A DNA stretch of 64,000 nt from Salminus brasiliensis (Eukaryota > Chordata > Actinopteri > Characiformes > Bryconidae), in NCBI RefSeq assembly GCF_030463535.1, contig NC_132887.1, positions 17,661,358 to 17,725,357 of the forward strand. The letters run 5' to 3'. The notes beneath the pieces were generated by a model that saw only the letters and a program-made list of their open reading frames with translations, had not been told where the DNA came from and made no database searches. Of this stretch, positions 37,201-64,000 are shown one piece after another (position 1 is the stretch's first letter; each line of letters begins with the position of its first letter). Position numbers and translations under genes: made by a program.

Positions 37201-40200
37201 ACTCCTGAAGGTACATGCCTGCAGCATAGCCCCTCAAAGAACACAATGTAGCAAAACCATGTAGTTAAGTAGTGGCCAATAGCTTTTATTGATCATTAGA
37301 AAATGTACTATTTCTTTGTTTGAGATATTCTGTAAACTGTCAACTAACTGCATGTTGATAAAATGTACTATTCATTCAGCAATATGAGCAATATGATAAG
37401 ATTGTATTGTACAAAAACTTAAATTACAATACACTTATTACATTTGTATTTTTTTGCGTATCATCAGTACAGTAGCTCCATGCATTATAGGAAATAGAGT
37501 AAAATTGAGAAAAAAACAAAACCTGTCCAATTAACTTTCAAAACGCTTAGCTTGAACAGAGGCATCTAACTAGGGCTGCACAATATATTGTTTCAACATT
37601 GCCATCACAATGTGCGCATATGCAATAGCCACATCGCAGGATATGCAATGTCAAAATATCAAGCATATTGATGTAGCATGCTAGAACTTTTTTTGCTGCT
37701 TGATACAAAAAGGAAATCCCCACTGTTCTTATTATCCATGAGATATCTGCCCAATAACATTTATTTTACTCCAATCTTGGATACATCGAGTACATTTTTA
37801 GTATCATGCCATGGTGGATCATTGACATCTGGTAAAATCTGGTGAAAAGTCCTGTATTTTTTTTAATAATGCAATATATTACAGAAAAAAATAATGCAAA
37901 ATGGAATTAATAATATTTCTAACGTTAAATGCTTCTACCATTTAACCTTATCAATAATAATACATTATATTATAAATTAATTAATTAAGGCTATGTACTG
38001 GCAAGAATCTGGCAATACAATATGTATAATAATACAAGAGTCACAATTCATGATTAAAATAATGTAAGCATGATGATATAGTGATATGATTTATACACTT
38101 TTGGAAAACTGTCATAGTATAAAACACCATCCTATGCAAAAAAAAAAATAATGCAATCAGAAGAGTGGGATCTGAAGAAGTAGGACTATCTAGCGGTTGA
38201 GGCTTAAACAACACAAAATAACCCATCGTCTGCCACCAATCTGTCCATGTAAGTGGTCATTAAAAAAAAAAAAATAAAAAGTATACTCTGCTTTAGAATC
38301 TATACATTACTGCAAAACATAATACCCTAATACACTGATGTATCTCTGTGTTCTCACACCCCTAGTAATAATGTTAAAGCGTCTTACTTTGCTGGTTGTT
38401 TGACCGGAGGGGAAGGAAGCCGTCCATGTTCAGCATAGCCATGAGGAGTGTCCCGGTAGCTGGAAGTTGATGTGAAAATCCGGTTGGAGCCTGGAATCAC
38501 CTCCTCTGAGTGGCATCGCTCCAGCTCCACTTCCTGTCTAGCGTGGCTAAATCCAGCACCAGACCGATCAGAGGAGTGGGCGCGCCTCAGGTACCGGGAA
38601 TGTGGCCTCTCACTGTCTGCATCCACAAGAAGTCTCATATTGCCTGGTGGATGAGGTTGCCAGTCTTGTCCTCCCTTAAAACTGGAGCTGGTAGAATGCT
38701 GTGATTGGCTGGGGAGTGGCACCATGCGGTTTGGTAAGGCCTGCCCAATGACCTGCCGGGCTTTTCGGTGGAGACGGCTGCTGCTGCTGCTGTTAGTGGC
38801 GTTGGAAGCTGTAGATATTGTTGCTATGCCACTATCTATGGAGCCTCCATCACTAGCGCCAGAATCTTTGCTTGCAGTGGGTCCACTGTGAGTCATAAAA
38901 GGATGGTCTAGCACCGCTGAGAGGCTGGGTCTGAGAGTAGGGTCCTTCTGTAATAGCTGCCGAATTAGATCCTGAGCCTCAGCCGACACATGAGTGGGCA
39001 TCTGATAATCTCCTAAAACCACCTTGCTGAGCGTGTGTTTGACAGTGTCTGTGTCGAAGGGAGGCCTGCCCGTCAGGAAGGCGTAGAACATGCAGCCCAG
39101 GGACCAGACGTCAGACTCCAGGCCGTGGGCGCTGCGCGTGGCTACCTCGGGAGAGATGTAGTTGGGCGTGCCGCACATGGTGAAGTGCTTCTCGCTGGGC
39201 AGTTTGAGCTGCGTCGCAAGACCAAAGTCTGCTATCTTAATGTTCCTGCTGCTGGTGAGTAGCAGGTTAGACAGGGTCAGGTCTCTGTGCATAATGCCAT
39301 GGGTGTGCAGGTAGAGCATGCCCTTCACAATCTGGTGCATGAAGAGTCTCACTGTGGCAGGAAAAACACAAATGAGAAGTTATCTAGTACAGAAGGACAA
39401 ACAGTCAAATAGCTCAAAAATGTTTTTCTCACTAATTGTATTTATTTTATCAACAATAATGGTATTTTATGTATTTAGGTTGGATTTCATTTTGCCTGGT
39501 TCAAACAACATAGTATTATATTCAAATATATGTACTAATATATTCAACTGTGTTTGCATCATTTAACCAGACCTTTAAGCAGCAACTAGCTCCTCTGTCT
39601 GTTACAGTCAGCCCAACCCATTTACACACACTGGGCTTTTTGCTAAATTGTTGGCGCTGGCAAAAAAGTTTACATTTCCATTTGATGCAGAGTGTAAAAA
39701 AAATAATTAATCTTGCTTAATTTTTGTATCATTATAAAACAAAATAGGTTAAATTGTGCCCTGCTCTCCCCAACCTAGATTGGCTCAAACCCAAATTTTG
39801 AAAGCCATTAAAACTAAACCGTTTTACTCCATCACACCTCCAGAACAAAATGACTCCGCACCTTCGTCTTCTGTGAAAGGTTTCTTCCTGTCTTTCAGAT
39901 AGCGGCTCATCTCCCCATTATGGCACATCTCCAGGACCAGGTACACATAATTACTGTCCTCAAAGTAATTGTACAGCTTGAACCGAGAAACAAAGAAAAA
40001 AGGTGGGGGATTAACAGATGGTTACCAAAATGCGTTAATGAGCCTGTCAGACAGCTCTGTAGCTACACTTACCTTTATTCAACAAGACAAACACGATTTG
40101 AATACATTTTACCCAGCTGAATAATTACACAATTTTATTGGTGAATTACACCTATATTATTATTATTATTGTTGCTGTTATTATTACAAAAGGAAAATCA

Positions 40201-41456
40201 GGTTACTACAGCTCACCAGCTTTACCTGAGCAAATCCCTGAGGGGAACTGTAACTCACCTCCAGTATTGACGGATGTTTTAAGCGACACTGAATCTCCAC
40301 CTCATTAATGACACGTTGGACCATGCCAGCTTTGTGCATGGCCTTCTTATCAATCTGCAGGCAGAGACACACGCAGACAGAGACCACATAATTACTCCGA
40401 GCAGATGCCACACAGAACCACAGTTCTAAGGCGGAACAGCCATCTGTTCCCACACAAAAACACTGAAAAGAAACCAAGAAGGGACAGTCTTACCATTTTG
40501 ATGGCCACCTCCAAGCCTGTGTTCACAGATTTGGCTCTGTAAACACATGCGAAGGATCCCTTACCAAGTAAGGTGAGAACCTTAAAGTCCTGAAAAACAA
40601 AAGAACATTAATGCAAGCCCACAAATCCAGTTTTAGAAGTTGTAGATACAGTTTTAAAGACCTATAGCATCCCACTGCAGCACATCCAGATCCGTTCTCT
40701 CTATTCGGTCCTAAATAATGACACTTTTACTACCTCGATTTTAAGATCCCCAGACGTCCTCAGGATTTTGCCATCTACTGCACAAGTCCCGTTATTTGTT
40801 AAGTTCTGCATTAAAGACTGAATCACGTCAAACATCTTTCCTGAAGTCTAACGCGCAGTCCACCTGTTTCCGATGTGACCGCTGTTCAGGTCGGTTCGCG
40901 TGTGTGTGTGTGTGTGTGTCTGTCTGCAGCGCTGAGGCGTCCTTGGTTACCCGCAGCTGACAGTGACATTGGGGCGAAGCCACAGACGCGCGTTTCTTCC
41001 CGCTGATGCACTTCAATGGGACGCCTTTTCTGTCTCCTAGCAACAGCACAAATCCCAATTCTCACAACACAAACTGCCAGGCTACGATCTCCAGAGACAG
41101 AAACAGGCGTCGGAGATACGCGCTCTTCGTTTACGGTCCTTATTTTCCGCGGCGGTCGTTATCGATTCAGCTCCCACAGCCACGTCAATCAACACCAATG
41201 CGCTAGCAAGCACGCAAGCTAGCGAGCTAGTTGGTTCTTTAGCTAGTTAGCTAGCTAGTTAGCCACACGCCCAACGTTATTCTAATCTCATCTCATCACT
41301 AAACGACTGGTACCATCGCGTAAATTAACAAGCGTTAAAAGAACACTCCGCATAAGCAGCCTCTGAACGTTTAAGACGGTCGGCGGAAACGCTGGTGCGC
41401 TGAAGTTGGCCCACAACTTCACTTACCTCAATTTTATCACCGATTGAGACACTCAT
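33175..41456 (-). CDS. plk4: polo-like kinase 4, complete, 16 coding exons, 934 aa
   Basis: PLK4 is the serine/threonine kinase at the centriole that triggers procentriole formation by phosphorylating STIL and recruiting SAS-6. It dimerises through its cryptic polo box and limits its own level by autophosphorylation and SCF-betaTrCP-mediated degradation. The joined coding exons total 2805 bp ending in TGA, against 970 aa for human. Order: kinase domain (residues about 12-265), phosphodegron (285-290), Ser-rich linker, cryptic polo box PB1-PB2 (about 575-780), C-terminal polo box PB3 (about 850-930). The start ATG at 41456 gives [10 protein letters not shown], aligning with the human N-terminus. 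Exon coordinates are given in the three domain entries. It lies downstream of hspa4l in the same orientation, as in human. The linker is shorter than in human, which is typical of this fast-evolving region. Confidence 0.98.
33523..33717. mobile_element. hAT-type foldback MITE in plk4 intron 15
   Basis: The ends are CAGGGGT (33523-33529) and ACCCCTG (33711-33717). The arms pair inward (AAAGGGTCGGTGTGG-TGCAGG with CCTGCAGACATACCGACCCTTT). Flanks CTGTAAAT (33515-33522) and CTGTAAAG (33718-33725) match at 7 of 8 bases, fitting the 8-bp duplication of hAT elements. Confidence 0.8.
33792..34004. mobile_element. MITE with 22-bp inverted ends in plk4 intron 14
   Basis: The left end ACACTCTAAAAAATAAAGG continues to TGC; the right end inverted reads ACAGTCTTAAAAATAAAGG and then TGC, matching at 19 of 22 positions. 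Inside are repeated GGTTCTT/AAGAACC words and GATGCCATAGAAGAACC. Other copies are at 5571-5873 (split) and 45544-45720 (truncated). Confidence 0.75.
34440..34625 (+). mobile_element. degenerate V-SINE-like copy in plk4 intron 13
   Basis: Aligns in order with the SINE at 10598-10821: GGGGGCTCAGTTCCCTGTCT in place of the B-box region, ACCACGCTAGACCAATAAGA, then CTACATCTGTAATAAGA, GCTCTAGTCTGCCATAAAT and an AATG tail. The A box is decayed. Confidence 0.6.
34638..37112 (-). CDS. plk4: plk4 exons 6-13: linker and cryptic polo box (PB1-PB2)
   Basis: Exons: 37112-37027 (86 bp), 36890-36538 (353), 36406-36302 (105), 36196-36094 (103), 35999-35850 (150), 35490-35357 (134), 35048-34954 (95), 34764-34638 (127). 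Residues 434-818. Exon 6 is small and has weak conservation; it is supported by phase and by a QPWF motif where human has QQWF. The cryptic polo box begins near [18 protein letters not shown] (exons 7-8) and runs through [35 protein letters not shown] and PFFPITIGR (exon 12). This module dimerises and binds CEP192/CEP152 acidic tails in PLK4 (family knowledge). Exon 13 is Pro/Ala-rich and poorly conserved. Confidence 0.95.
37113..38387. other. plk4 intron 5, AT-rich, with a hAT-like remnant
   Basis: At 37571-37690 TAGGGCTGCACAATATATTG opens a sequence (CATCACAATGTGCGCATATG, GCCACATCGCAGGATATGCA) of a common fish repeat whose other end is not found here. The rest is AT-rich and featureless. 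Confidence 0.45.
38388..41456 (-). CDS. plk4: plk4 exons 1-5: kinase domain, phosphodegron and Ser-rich linker
   Basis: Exons: 41456-41427 (30 bp), 40589-40494 (96), 40354-40259 (96), 39976-39862 (115), 39351-38388 (964). Kinase motifs: glycine loop [10 protein letters not shown] (residues 18-27), VAIK with catalytic Lys41, HRDL with Asp136, DFG with Asp154, activation-loop Thr170 in FTMCGTPNY. All match human numbering for Lys41, Asp136, Asp154 and Thr170. DSGIAT at 285-290 is the betaTrCP phosphodegron. A second conserved patch, [18 protein letters not shown], follows in the linker. Exon 5 also encodes poly-Ser (SSSSSR). Confidence 0.97.
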
Positions 41457-41720
41457 CTTCACTTCATAGCCTCCTCAGAGCCGAAAAAGTGCATCACCGT
41501 GATTAAAAATCCCTCTTTATTCCACAGATCGCGACTCTTCGTAGATCGTAAAGTTAGAAAATACATTTAAACGTTGTACTTTTGTTCCCCTCCAAAATAT
41601 TTGCTTTTCCTCCATTTTGAAAAGTCCGCCCGTTAGATTCGTGATGACGCGAACCGACGTCATGATGTCAGCTACCAATAAGAGTTCGGACGAGCGCAAC
41701 ACGGAACGACTCCTGCGCTC
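41457..41720 (-). promoter_or_regulatory. plk4 presumed promoter
   Basis: Upstream of the ATG is a CG-rich stretch with a CRE-like GACGTCA at 41656-41662, a CCAAT at 41675-41679 (plus strand) and a TTTGAA at 41616-41621 that could be a cell-cycle CHR-type site. PLK4 is known to be cell-cycle regulated through a CHR element in mammals. The motifs are short and could be chance. Confidence 0.4.
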
Positions 41721-42355
41721 AAAGCATAATAAAAGTCCTTACTTTTAGTGTTTTTATTAATAAAATAAAATAAATAGTCCTACGTTGAAGGACACGCGAC
41801 AGTGCGTATGCGTAAGGGAGTTAAATACTTTTAAAAACATGCGGTTAAGTTAACGAACGGTAATACATAAACATTTATTAATTTACCAAAACTAATAAAT
41901 AACCTTAATAAGCCAAATAATCTTTATTTTCATGACAATAAAAGTACTTGTATGTGAATGAAATAAAGTCCAAAAATTCACTATGTTAATACACACTGTT
42001 CAGTCCTCCTGTTTTTTTTTTGTTGTTGTTTTTTTTAATTTTTTGTCAACAGGCTGTAACTCTGTGTATGTGTTGATTTAAACATTGAGATTGTGTTTGA
42101 TTTGGAAATTTGAAACTCCACTTGGTCCACATTTTTCCTTAATAAAGCACTGATTTGTGTTTTATATTCACATTTTGGCATTTTTAGGTAGAGGTTAAGT
42201 GCCATGTGCTGTTCTTGTTAAACATTCTCCTGCTCTCTCTGTCTGGGAAGCAGGGAAGTTTGACCAATGTTGAAGCATGGACATATAGACTGAGTTGGGT
42301 TAAAAGGTGTGAGTCTAAAGCTGTATGCGATCCATACACATAATGTAGAAGCAAA

Positions 42356-42599
42356 TTTACATTTACATTTAAGGCATTTAGCTGACGCCTTTATCCAGAG
42401 CAACTTACAAGGTTACTCGTATTACAGAGGTGGGCCAATGTAGTGTTAGGAGTCTTATTGTCAAGGACAATAGTCAAGGACTCTTATTGGTGTAGCACAG
42501 CATAGTTACCCAGACCGGGAATCGAACCCCAGCCTCCCACATGATGTGGTAGGGCCGTGGCAGGTAGTGGTGTTATCTGTTGCACCACACCAACCACCG
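42356..42599 (-). mobile_element. tRNA-derived SINE, V-SINE-like, with target-site duplication
   Basis: Read on the minus strand it has the A-box region GTTGGTGTGGTGCAACAGAT, the B box GGTTCGATTCC (near 42520) and a tail ending in AAATGTAAATTTG. AGCAAAT occurs at 42350-42356 and again at 42603-42609, a plausible 7-bp target-site duplication. It lies in the short intergenic stretch between hspa4l and plk4, in the same orientation as both genes. Confidence 0.8.
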
Positions 42600-42779
42600 C
42601 ACAGCAAATCAGATATTTTTTCAAACATCCCAGATGTTCCTAGCCAGACACCTTTTTTTATTTTTTTGAAATTAAGAAAAGGATGACATGTCTGGGAAAA
42701 AAGAGGACATATGGTCCCCGTAGTCAGCTGTCGTGAGTCACACAAATAAAAAACAACACGTCTTGATCATGACTACATT

Positions 42780-42785
42780 TTTATT
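42780..42785 (-). terminator. candidate hspa4l polyadenylation signal
   Basis: TTTATT on the plus strand gives AATAAA on the gene strand, about 740 bp past the stop codon at 43526. The stretch between (42786-43525) is free of recognised repeats and is a likely 3' untranslated region. Confidence 0.45.
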
Positions 42786-43525
42786 AGATTCCACCTCCAA
42801 ATCTCAGCACCTGGTATGAAGAAATGCATGAAAGGTAAAAGGGCTTAAACAGCTTATTATATTCTATTTTTAAATGCCAACTTGGAGCTAGAAGCATTGC
42901 CATATCAACACTAGGACTAGGACTACCCTTATATACACATCTATTTACTGATAAATTCAAATTACTAAAATAATATTTACATGTCCTAGTCAACACACAT
43001 CCTTTTGAAAGTTGTGTATTAAATACAAATATATACTGTATTTATATTTATATGTATCATTGCATACATATTTGCTCATGTTGCTTCAACCGTAACGATT
43101 GATCAAGCAGAAATTTCTTCATGTTCTCAAAACAAGCTAAAGTGCAATGCAAGTCACCTTAAGAGAACCAGCGCTTTGGATTGCTCAGAATGCAGTTATC
43201 ACATTATCTTAGGAATAGTACGGTTTGTTGAAAGTGGCAGCATTCTTTCAACTCTTAAGCTACAACTAATTTATATGATGCTGTCGTGGATGTCTAACAT
43301 CTGCCTACTTTTACACACAGCTGTAACGTTCAGAGGATAGCCTGACTTCAAACCGTTCAAGCACAACAGAAAACCGAAGAGGAGAGCAGACTTAAACAAA
43401 GAGACGTGTGAATTCAGCCAACAGAGTTGTGGAAACAGAGAATGGTACTGGTTAACAGGCTCAGAGTCAGTTGAGAGGGTTGGATGGTGGTGTCAGTGAG
43501 AATGACAGGAAGGCTGGAGAGGTGT

Positions 43526-59456
<15,931 letters not shown>

Positions 59457-61981
59457 ATGGGACTTTTCGGGAAGACACAAGACAAACCACCCAAAGACTT
59501 GGTGAGCGATTATGTGATCAGCTTCCCAAACACAAGAAACGCTGAACTGTAGGACGGCGAGGGAGTTAGTTAGGGCTAGCTAACCTGTTCGGCTGCTATC
59601 GTAACCGAGCTGACTTTAGCTGGCTAATTTAGAGGCGAGAAGAGTTTCTTTTTCTACAGAATCACACCATAATTAAACGTTAAGATAAGTGTTTCACAGA
59701 GCAAGTGTTGATGATCATCACTGTGACTTACAAAGTGGTTGTCGTACTGATCGCTGGTTCGTAGTTGGCCAGCAGATGAAAGCTAGCATTGGACAGAGGT
59801 GGGAAATCCATGTCCAGAAAGTGAAAATCAACTCCAGGATTGTGTTTCAACCGGGTGGGCCGGTCTGCTGCAGCAGAGACGCCCATGCAGTTAAAATACA
59901 ACCGTGGGATGGATTTTTACTTACTGGACCTGGATTTGACTGGATTTGAGTTAGCAAGCTAGCTAGATGTACCTCTGACAGGTGGGCAGTGAGAAAAGAG
60001 CTCAAAGTTAAAGTTACTTGAAGTAGCTTGATTTACCGGGACGAACAGTATTAGCTACAGTCTTTATTACTTGAATTATCTTAACTACTTTAATTTCAGG
60101 TCACATAATGAACACAATTAGTCAAATATGAGTGAATTGGTGCTGCTATTGTTGGTCTATTCCCTATCTATTCCCTAATGTTAAGTGTAAACCAGTAATT
60201 TATCATTTTATTTTCCATCATAGATCAATGAATGGTCACTGAAAATACGAAAGGAAATGCGAGTGATTGACAGGCAAATCCGAGGTATGTCTTTAGATGC
60301 TTATTTTGCATATTTTATCTGTAATGCAAATCTCAGTAACTAAATTGAATCCATTTTAGCTGCATATTTTAAATCTGCTTAGAAATGTCTGACCTACACA
60401 TATTCTGTTATATATATTTATTATTATTATTATTATTATTATTTTATTTTTTAAGACATTCAGAGGGAGGAAGAGAAAGTAAAGAGATCGATCAAAGATG
60501 CAGCAAAAAAGGGACAAAAGGACGTGTGCATCATTCTTGCCAAAGAGATGATTCAGTCGAAGAAGGCTGTGAACAAACTGTATGCCTCCAAAGCCCAAAT
60601 GAACTCAGTGCTTCTCAGTATGAAGAATCAGTTGTGTGAGTATGGAATCACATTATATATACACACACAGATCAGCCATAACATTAGTATTAGTGCTGAC
60701 AGGTGAAGTAATTTAATTGTCTTCATTTACAGTGGCATCTGTCAAGTTGTGGGCTATATTAGGCAGCAAGTGAACAGCCAGTTCGTGAAGGTGAAAATGG
60801 GCAAGCATAAGAATCTTAGCCACTTTGATGAGCCAAATTATGATGGCTAGATGACTGGGTCATATATCCATGTCTTGTGAAGTTTTTCTGGTATGCAGTT
60901 GTCAGAACCTACCAAAACCAAACCAACCCGTAAACTGGCAACAGGCTTATTGATCCAATCCGTAGGGGCCCCCTTTTTACAACTTACAGGATACCACAAG
61001 ACTCATTCAGAGGTCTTGTGGAATCTTCAAATGGTCAGATCTGTTGTAGCACAAGGGTGACCTACTCAGTATTAGGCATGTGGTACTAATGTTATGGCTA
61101 GTTATCTTAACTGTTTTTCAATGCTAAGTATGCTAACTGTTATAATGGTTTACTTTTGGATTTATGTGTCCGGACAGCTGTGTTAAGAGTGGCTGGTGCA
61201 TTGCAGAAAAGCACAGAGGTCATGAAGGCCATGCAGAGCCTGATTAAAGTTCCAGAGATCCAGGCTACCATGAGGGAACTGTCAAAGGAAATGATGAAGG
61301 TTTGAAACGCTAACCAAGACTCCAGAAAATTGCTGCTACTTTAATCAAGTGATTCATTGATAAATTAAATCAGGAAAATAACTCTCCACTCTCTAGTACC
61401 AGAGATGAGCACTCCTACCATAAAGCATCTGTTGTAAAATGGGTATATACACACGTGTATCAACATTTCTGATATGGGCCATGTATGTTGTCTAGGCTGG
61501 TATCATAGAAGAAATGCTGGAAGACACATTTGAGAGCATGGAAGATGGGGAGGAAATGGAAGAAGCAGCAGAGGCTGAGATTGATAGGATCCTCTTTGAG
61601 ATTACAGCTGGTAAGAAACGAGAAGCCATGGCCACAGATTTGACCTGTTTGTTTCAAAAGGCTTCCTCTTCTTCTCAGGTGTTTCTTGTAGTGGAGCTAT
61701 CCTTTGGGTTAAATAGAATAGTCTTTCTCTTTCTCACACATCCCTGATATTAATAAATATCCATCTACCCCAGCATTTAATATAAATAGTCATCTCAGCT
61801 ATCAGCTTCTAACAACAAGTGTTTTTGGTTAATTATAGGCGCTCTTGGAAAAGCTCCCAGCAAAGTCACAGACGCTCTTCCTGAGACAGAGTCGATTGGG
61901 GCTACAGCAGCTTCGGAGGACGAAGAAGAAGAAGAAAACATTGAAGAAATGCAGTCAAGGCTGGCAGCACTGCGAAGCTAA
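59457..61981 (+). CDS. chmp3: charged multivesicular body protein 3 (ESCRT-III, Vps24), complete, 6 coding exons, 221 aa
   Basis: CHMP3 is a core ESCRT-III subunit that co-polymerises with CHMP4 and CHMP2 to pinch membranes in endosomal sorting, cytokinesis and repair; VPS4 disassembles it. Exons: 59457-59501 (45 bp), 60224-60284 (61), 60456-60635 (180), 61178-61299 (122), 61496-61610 (115), 61839-61981 (143, TAA). It starts MGLFGKTQDKPPKDL, the membrane-binding N-terminus. The basic helical core includes REEEKVKRSIKDAAKKGQKD and LYASKAQMNSVL; the acidic autoinhibitory half has EEMLEDTFESMEDGEEMEE. The last residues, MQSRLAALRS, are the MIT-interacting motif that binds VPS4 and AMSH. Human is 222 aa. 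Exon 3 ends at TTGT before gtgagt, which keeps phase and gives Ser96 where human has Ala. It is transcribed away from hspa4l. Confidence 0.98.
59797..59940. mobile_element. foldback MITE in chmp3 intron 1
   Basis: The left arm GAAATCCATGTCCAGAAAGT and the right arm (inverted, AAATCCAGGTCCAGTAAGT) pair around a short centre. It is the same family as 30760-30905 by the shared TCCAGAAAGT-AAAATC arms and the GTGTTTCAAC / TGCAG centre. Confidence 0.7.
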
Positions 61982-64000
61982 AACACCATATCTTCTTGCC
62001 TCTCTGTCTGCTCTGAAGCTCTATAGGCATAGACCTCGTCTCAGTTATTGAACTATTGAATTGCTTTCTCTTCTGTTGTCTCGTGTTTTCTGTATGTACC
62101 TCTATGGATTAGATTGGCAACAATCTAAGTAATAATTTCACACAGAAAACAAGATGAGGAGAGTTAATCTGGCTATGGAGTGGAGAACTCTGGCTCACTG
62201 GGGGTCAAATTAACAGCAATCTTGAGCATTCTAGAGCAGTGAGATTGTGGGTGCATGAAAATTTCAGTCTGTTTCTTTTCAAAACACATTTATTCGAAAA
62301 GTCAGCGATTTCTGCTTAAATAGTATCGGTTGAAAGCAAGCGGAATCTAATGCCTATAGCTGTGCTACATGACCGTGGATCTGTTTTACAGCGCAGTCAT
62401 CTTGGTGTTGGTCTTTGTTTGTCTGTCTTTGTTATCTTTACTGTAGTTTCACAAGCCTTATTTGCTGTCCAAAGTGAATGCTTCTTCTCTTCACAACCAT
62501 TCACCTGTTTGGCGTTGCTGAGTTTGGAGAAATTCATGATAGCCGCTGTATGCAAGTCTGGTATGAATATATATATACAGATTGATATTTATGTGAATTT
62601 TGCAACAAACAAAACCCTCATAGATGTGTAACTGGTTCTCTGTTCTGGCTTGTGGCAATGTTACTGATGGCTGTGGAACATTGCTGTGACTACAGTAACT
62701 GTAGCTTTTACATCAGGGCCCTGAATCAGAGCCAGTGTTTATAAACCTGTCAGGGTCAAAAATCACTCCTCACTCTAACTGTAAATTCAGATGCAGATTT
62801 TGCACTTAGAAATAATGTCCGTTAAGGGAAAAATCCATTTCTAATAGGAGCACTGCAAAAGTAACTAAATAGATGATGGTCCATGTTGGCCTGGATGCAC
62901 AGGCTCGAGTTTACAGGAAAACTGCTGTTAAAATCTAAAAATGTTTGGCATGTTTGAGAACAAAGAAATTGGAGTTGTCAAACCTTTAATTAACAGTTAA
63001 ATGCCATCAGCATCCAGAGTCTGGGAGCGCACAATTGGCCTTGCTCTCTCAGGGGTGGGTTGATGGCCCTTCCTTCTCACATCACTCCGTGTCTGTTAGC
63101 TGTTGTATTGGAACTGGGGAGCCACGATTTCCGTAGCGATGCTGCATCAGCTGCATCAGCTGCAGTTTAAAAAAAGGGCGCTGACTGGCTTTACATGTGT
63201 GTCCAAAAGTTGTAACTGACTGTCTCATCATTACTGGTATTACCTGTTCATTGATACATCTTAGTGAATCATCTTTATGTATGAAGCTGTTAAAAAATGG
63301 GCTAAGTTGCTATTAGGAAAAGAATCACACTCCTAATGCAGAGTGGCCCTCTAGTGCCTCATATTAAAATGATTAATTCCTGATTTCACTCTTATATTGT
63401 AATGGGTAGTGGCGCAGAGCCCCATGTTCTTTCTTTCTGTTCCATATCTCTGTTTCAGTTTTCAGTGTTCTCGAAACAGCTCTACATGTTTTGGTCTCTG
63501 AAATGAACAAGACATATTTCATTAACATGATTGCTTTGTAAAACACTAGCAGTGACAGTTTTTGTGACATGAGATTGAGTTGCTACTTTTTTCTATAAAA
63601 TGCCACAAACACGACATGACTGATTCTTGCAGCACAATACTGTATTGTGTATGTGTGTAGCCTTTTTCTATAGGGCCTTCCTGTAGAACTCTGTAGAAAG
63701 CACTAATAACAGATAATATATCCAGCTTACTGGCATGAGGCGACAGTTTCTCAAACCCGTCCATTTGTGTTTTCAGTCAGATGGCTTTCAAATGTAATGT
63801 AGTCTACATGGATTTTGCCAGCCTTTCGTGAGCGTATGTAGGAAAGTCACTTCTTGTAAACAGTCAAGTTTACCCTGGTTGCAGAGATTTTATACCAACC
63901 CAGTCACGATAATGTCAAATGGTTCAAAATTATTTCCTGATATTGTTTTGTACAGTCTTTGATGGATTGAGTGTTTTGCTTAGTTTCAGTCCTATACAAA
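61982..64000 (+). other. chmp3 3' flank, probable long 3' untranslated region
   Basis: No further coding exon is seen. I found no clear AATAAA on the plus strand; an ATTAAA near 63364 is the only weak candidate. At about 63010-63200 there is a 5'-truncated fragment of the SINE family of 50188-50575 (GCGCACAATTGGCCTTGCTC, GGAGCCACGATTTCCG, GATGCTGCATCAGC). The remainder is unassigned. Confidence 0.5.

Overview
The window is genomic DNA from a teleost fish. The coding exons are short and spliced with GT-AG boundaries. The proteins match vertebrate families closely, and the introns are packed with microsatellites and fish-type non-autonomous transposons and tRNA-derived SINEs. Several repeats (the palindromic element at 18361-18962, the SINE at 5600-5772, the element at 47918-48454) resemble ones I associate with ostariophysans (catfish, characins, electric fishes). 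That lineage guess is recollection, not a search result.

Four protein-coding genes are supported by hand-joined exons. From the left: (1) itpk1, minus strand, the first four coding exons only (30222 down to 5988, residues 1-121); the rest lies beyond the left edge. (2) plk4, minus strand, complete in 16 coding exons (41456 to 33175, 934 aa). (3) hspa4l, minus strand, complete in 19 coding exons (58000 to 43526, 824 aa), lying upstream of plk4 in the same orientation. (4) chmp3, plus strand, complete in 6 coding exons (59457 to 61981, 221 aa), divergent from hspa4l with about 1.46 kb between the two ATGs. Reading phase is continuous across every junction and all three complete genes end in a stop codon.

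Layout: 1-30127 is mostly itpk1 intron sequence with many repeats. 30128-31400 holds the itpk1 start exon and a CpG-rich presumed promoter with a GCC/GCT repeat and a foldback element. 31570-32710 is a transposon cluster. 32850-41720 is plk4 with its poly(A) signal and promoter. 41720-42780 is a short intergenic stretch with a SINE. 42780-58000 is hspa4l, with a 12-unit minisatellite in intron 9. 58001-59456 is the shared divergent 5' region, and 59457-64000 is chmp3 and its downstream sequence.

The four genes are not a pathway. ITPK1 makes higher inositol phosphates, PLK4 starts centriole duplication, HSPA4L is an Hsp110-class nucleotide-exchange factor, and CHMP3 is an ESCRT-III subunit. 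The plk4-hspa4l pair, in this order and orientation, is conserved with human 4q28; the human orthologues of itpk1 and chmp3 are on other chromosomes. I found no intact transposase, reverse transcriptase, standard tRNA, rRNA or CRISPR array, and no evidence of a new gene system. The most interesting signals are the repeat structures: nested insertions with readable target-site duplications, a foldback family at two gene 5' ends, and a minisatellite open in all three forward frames.
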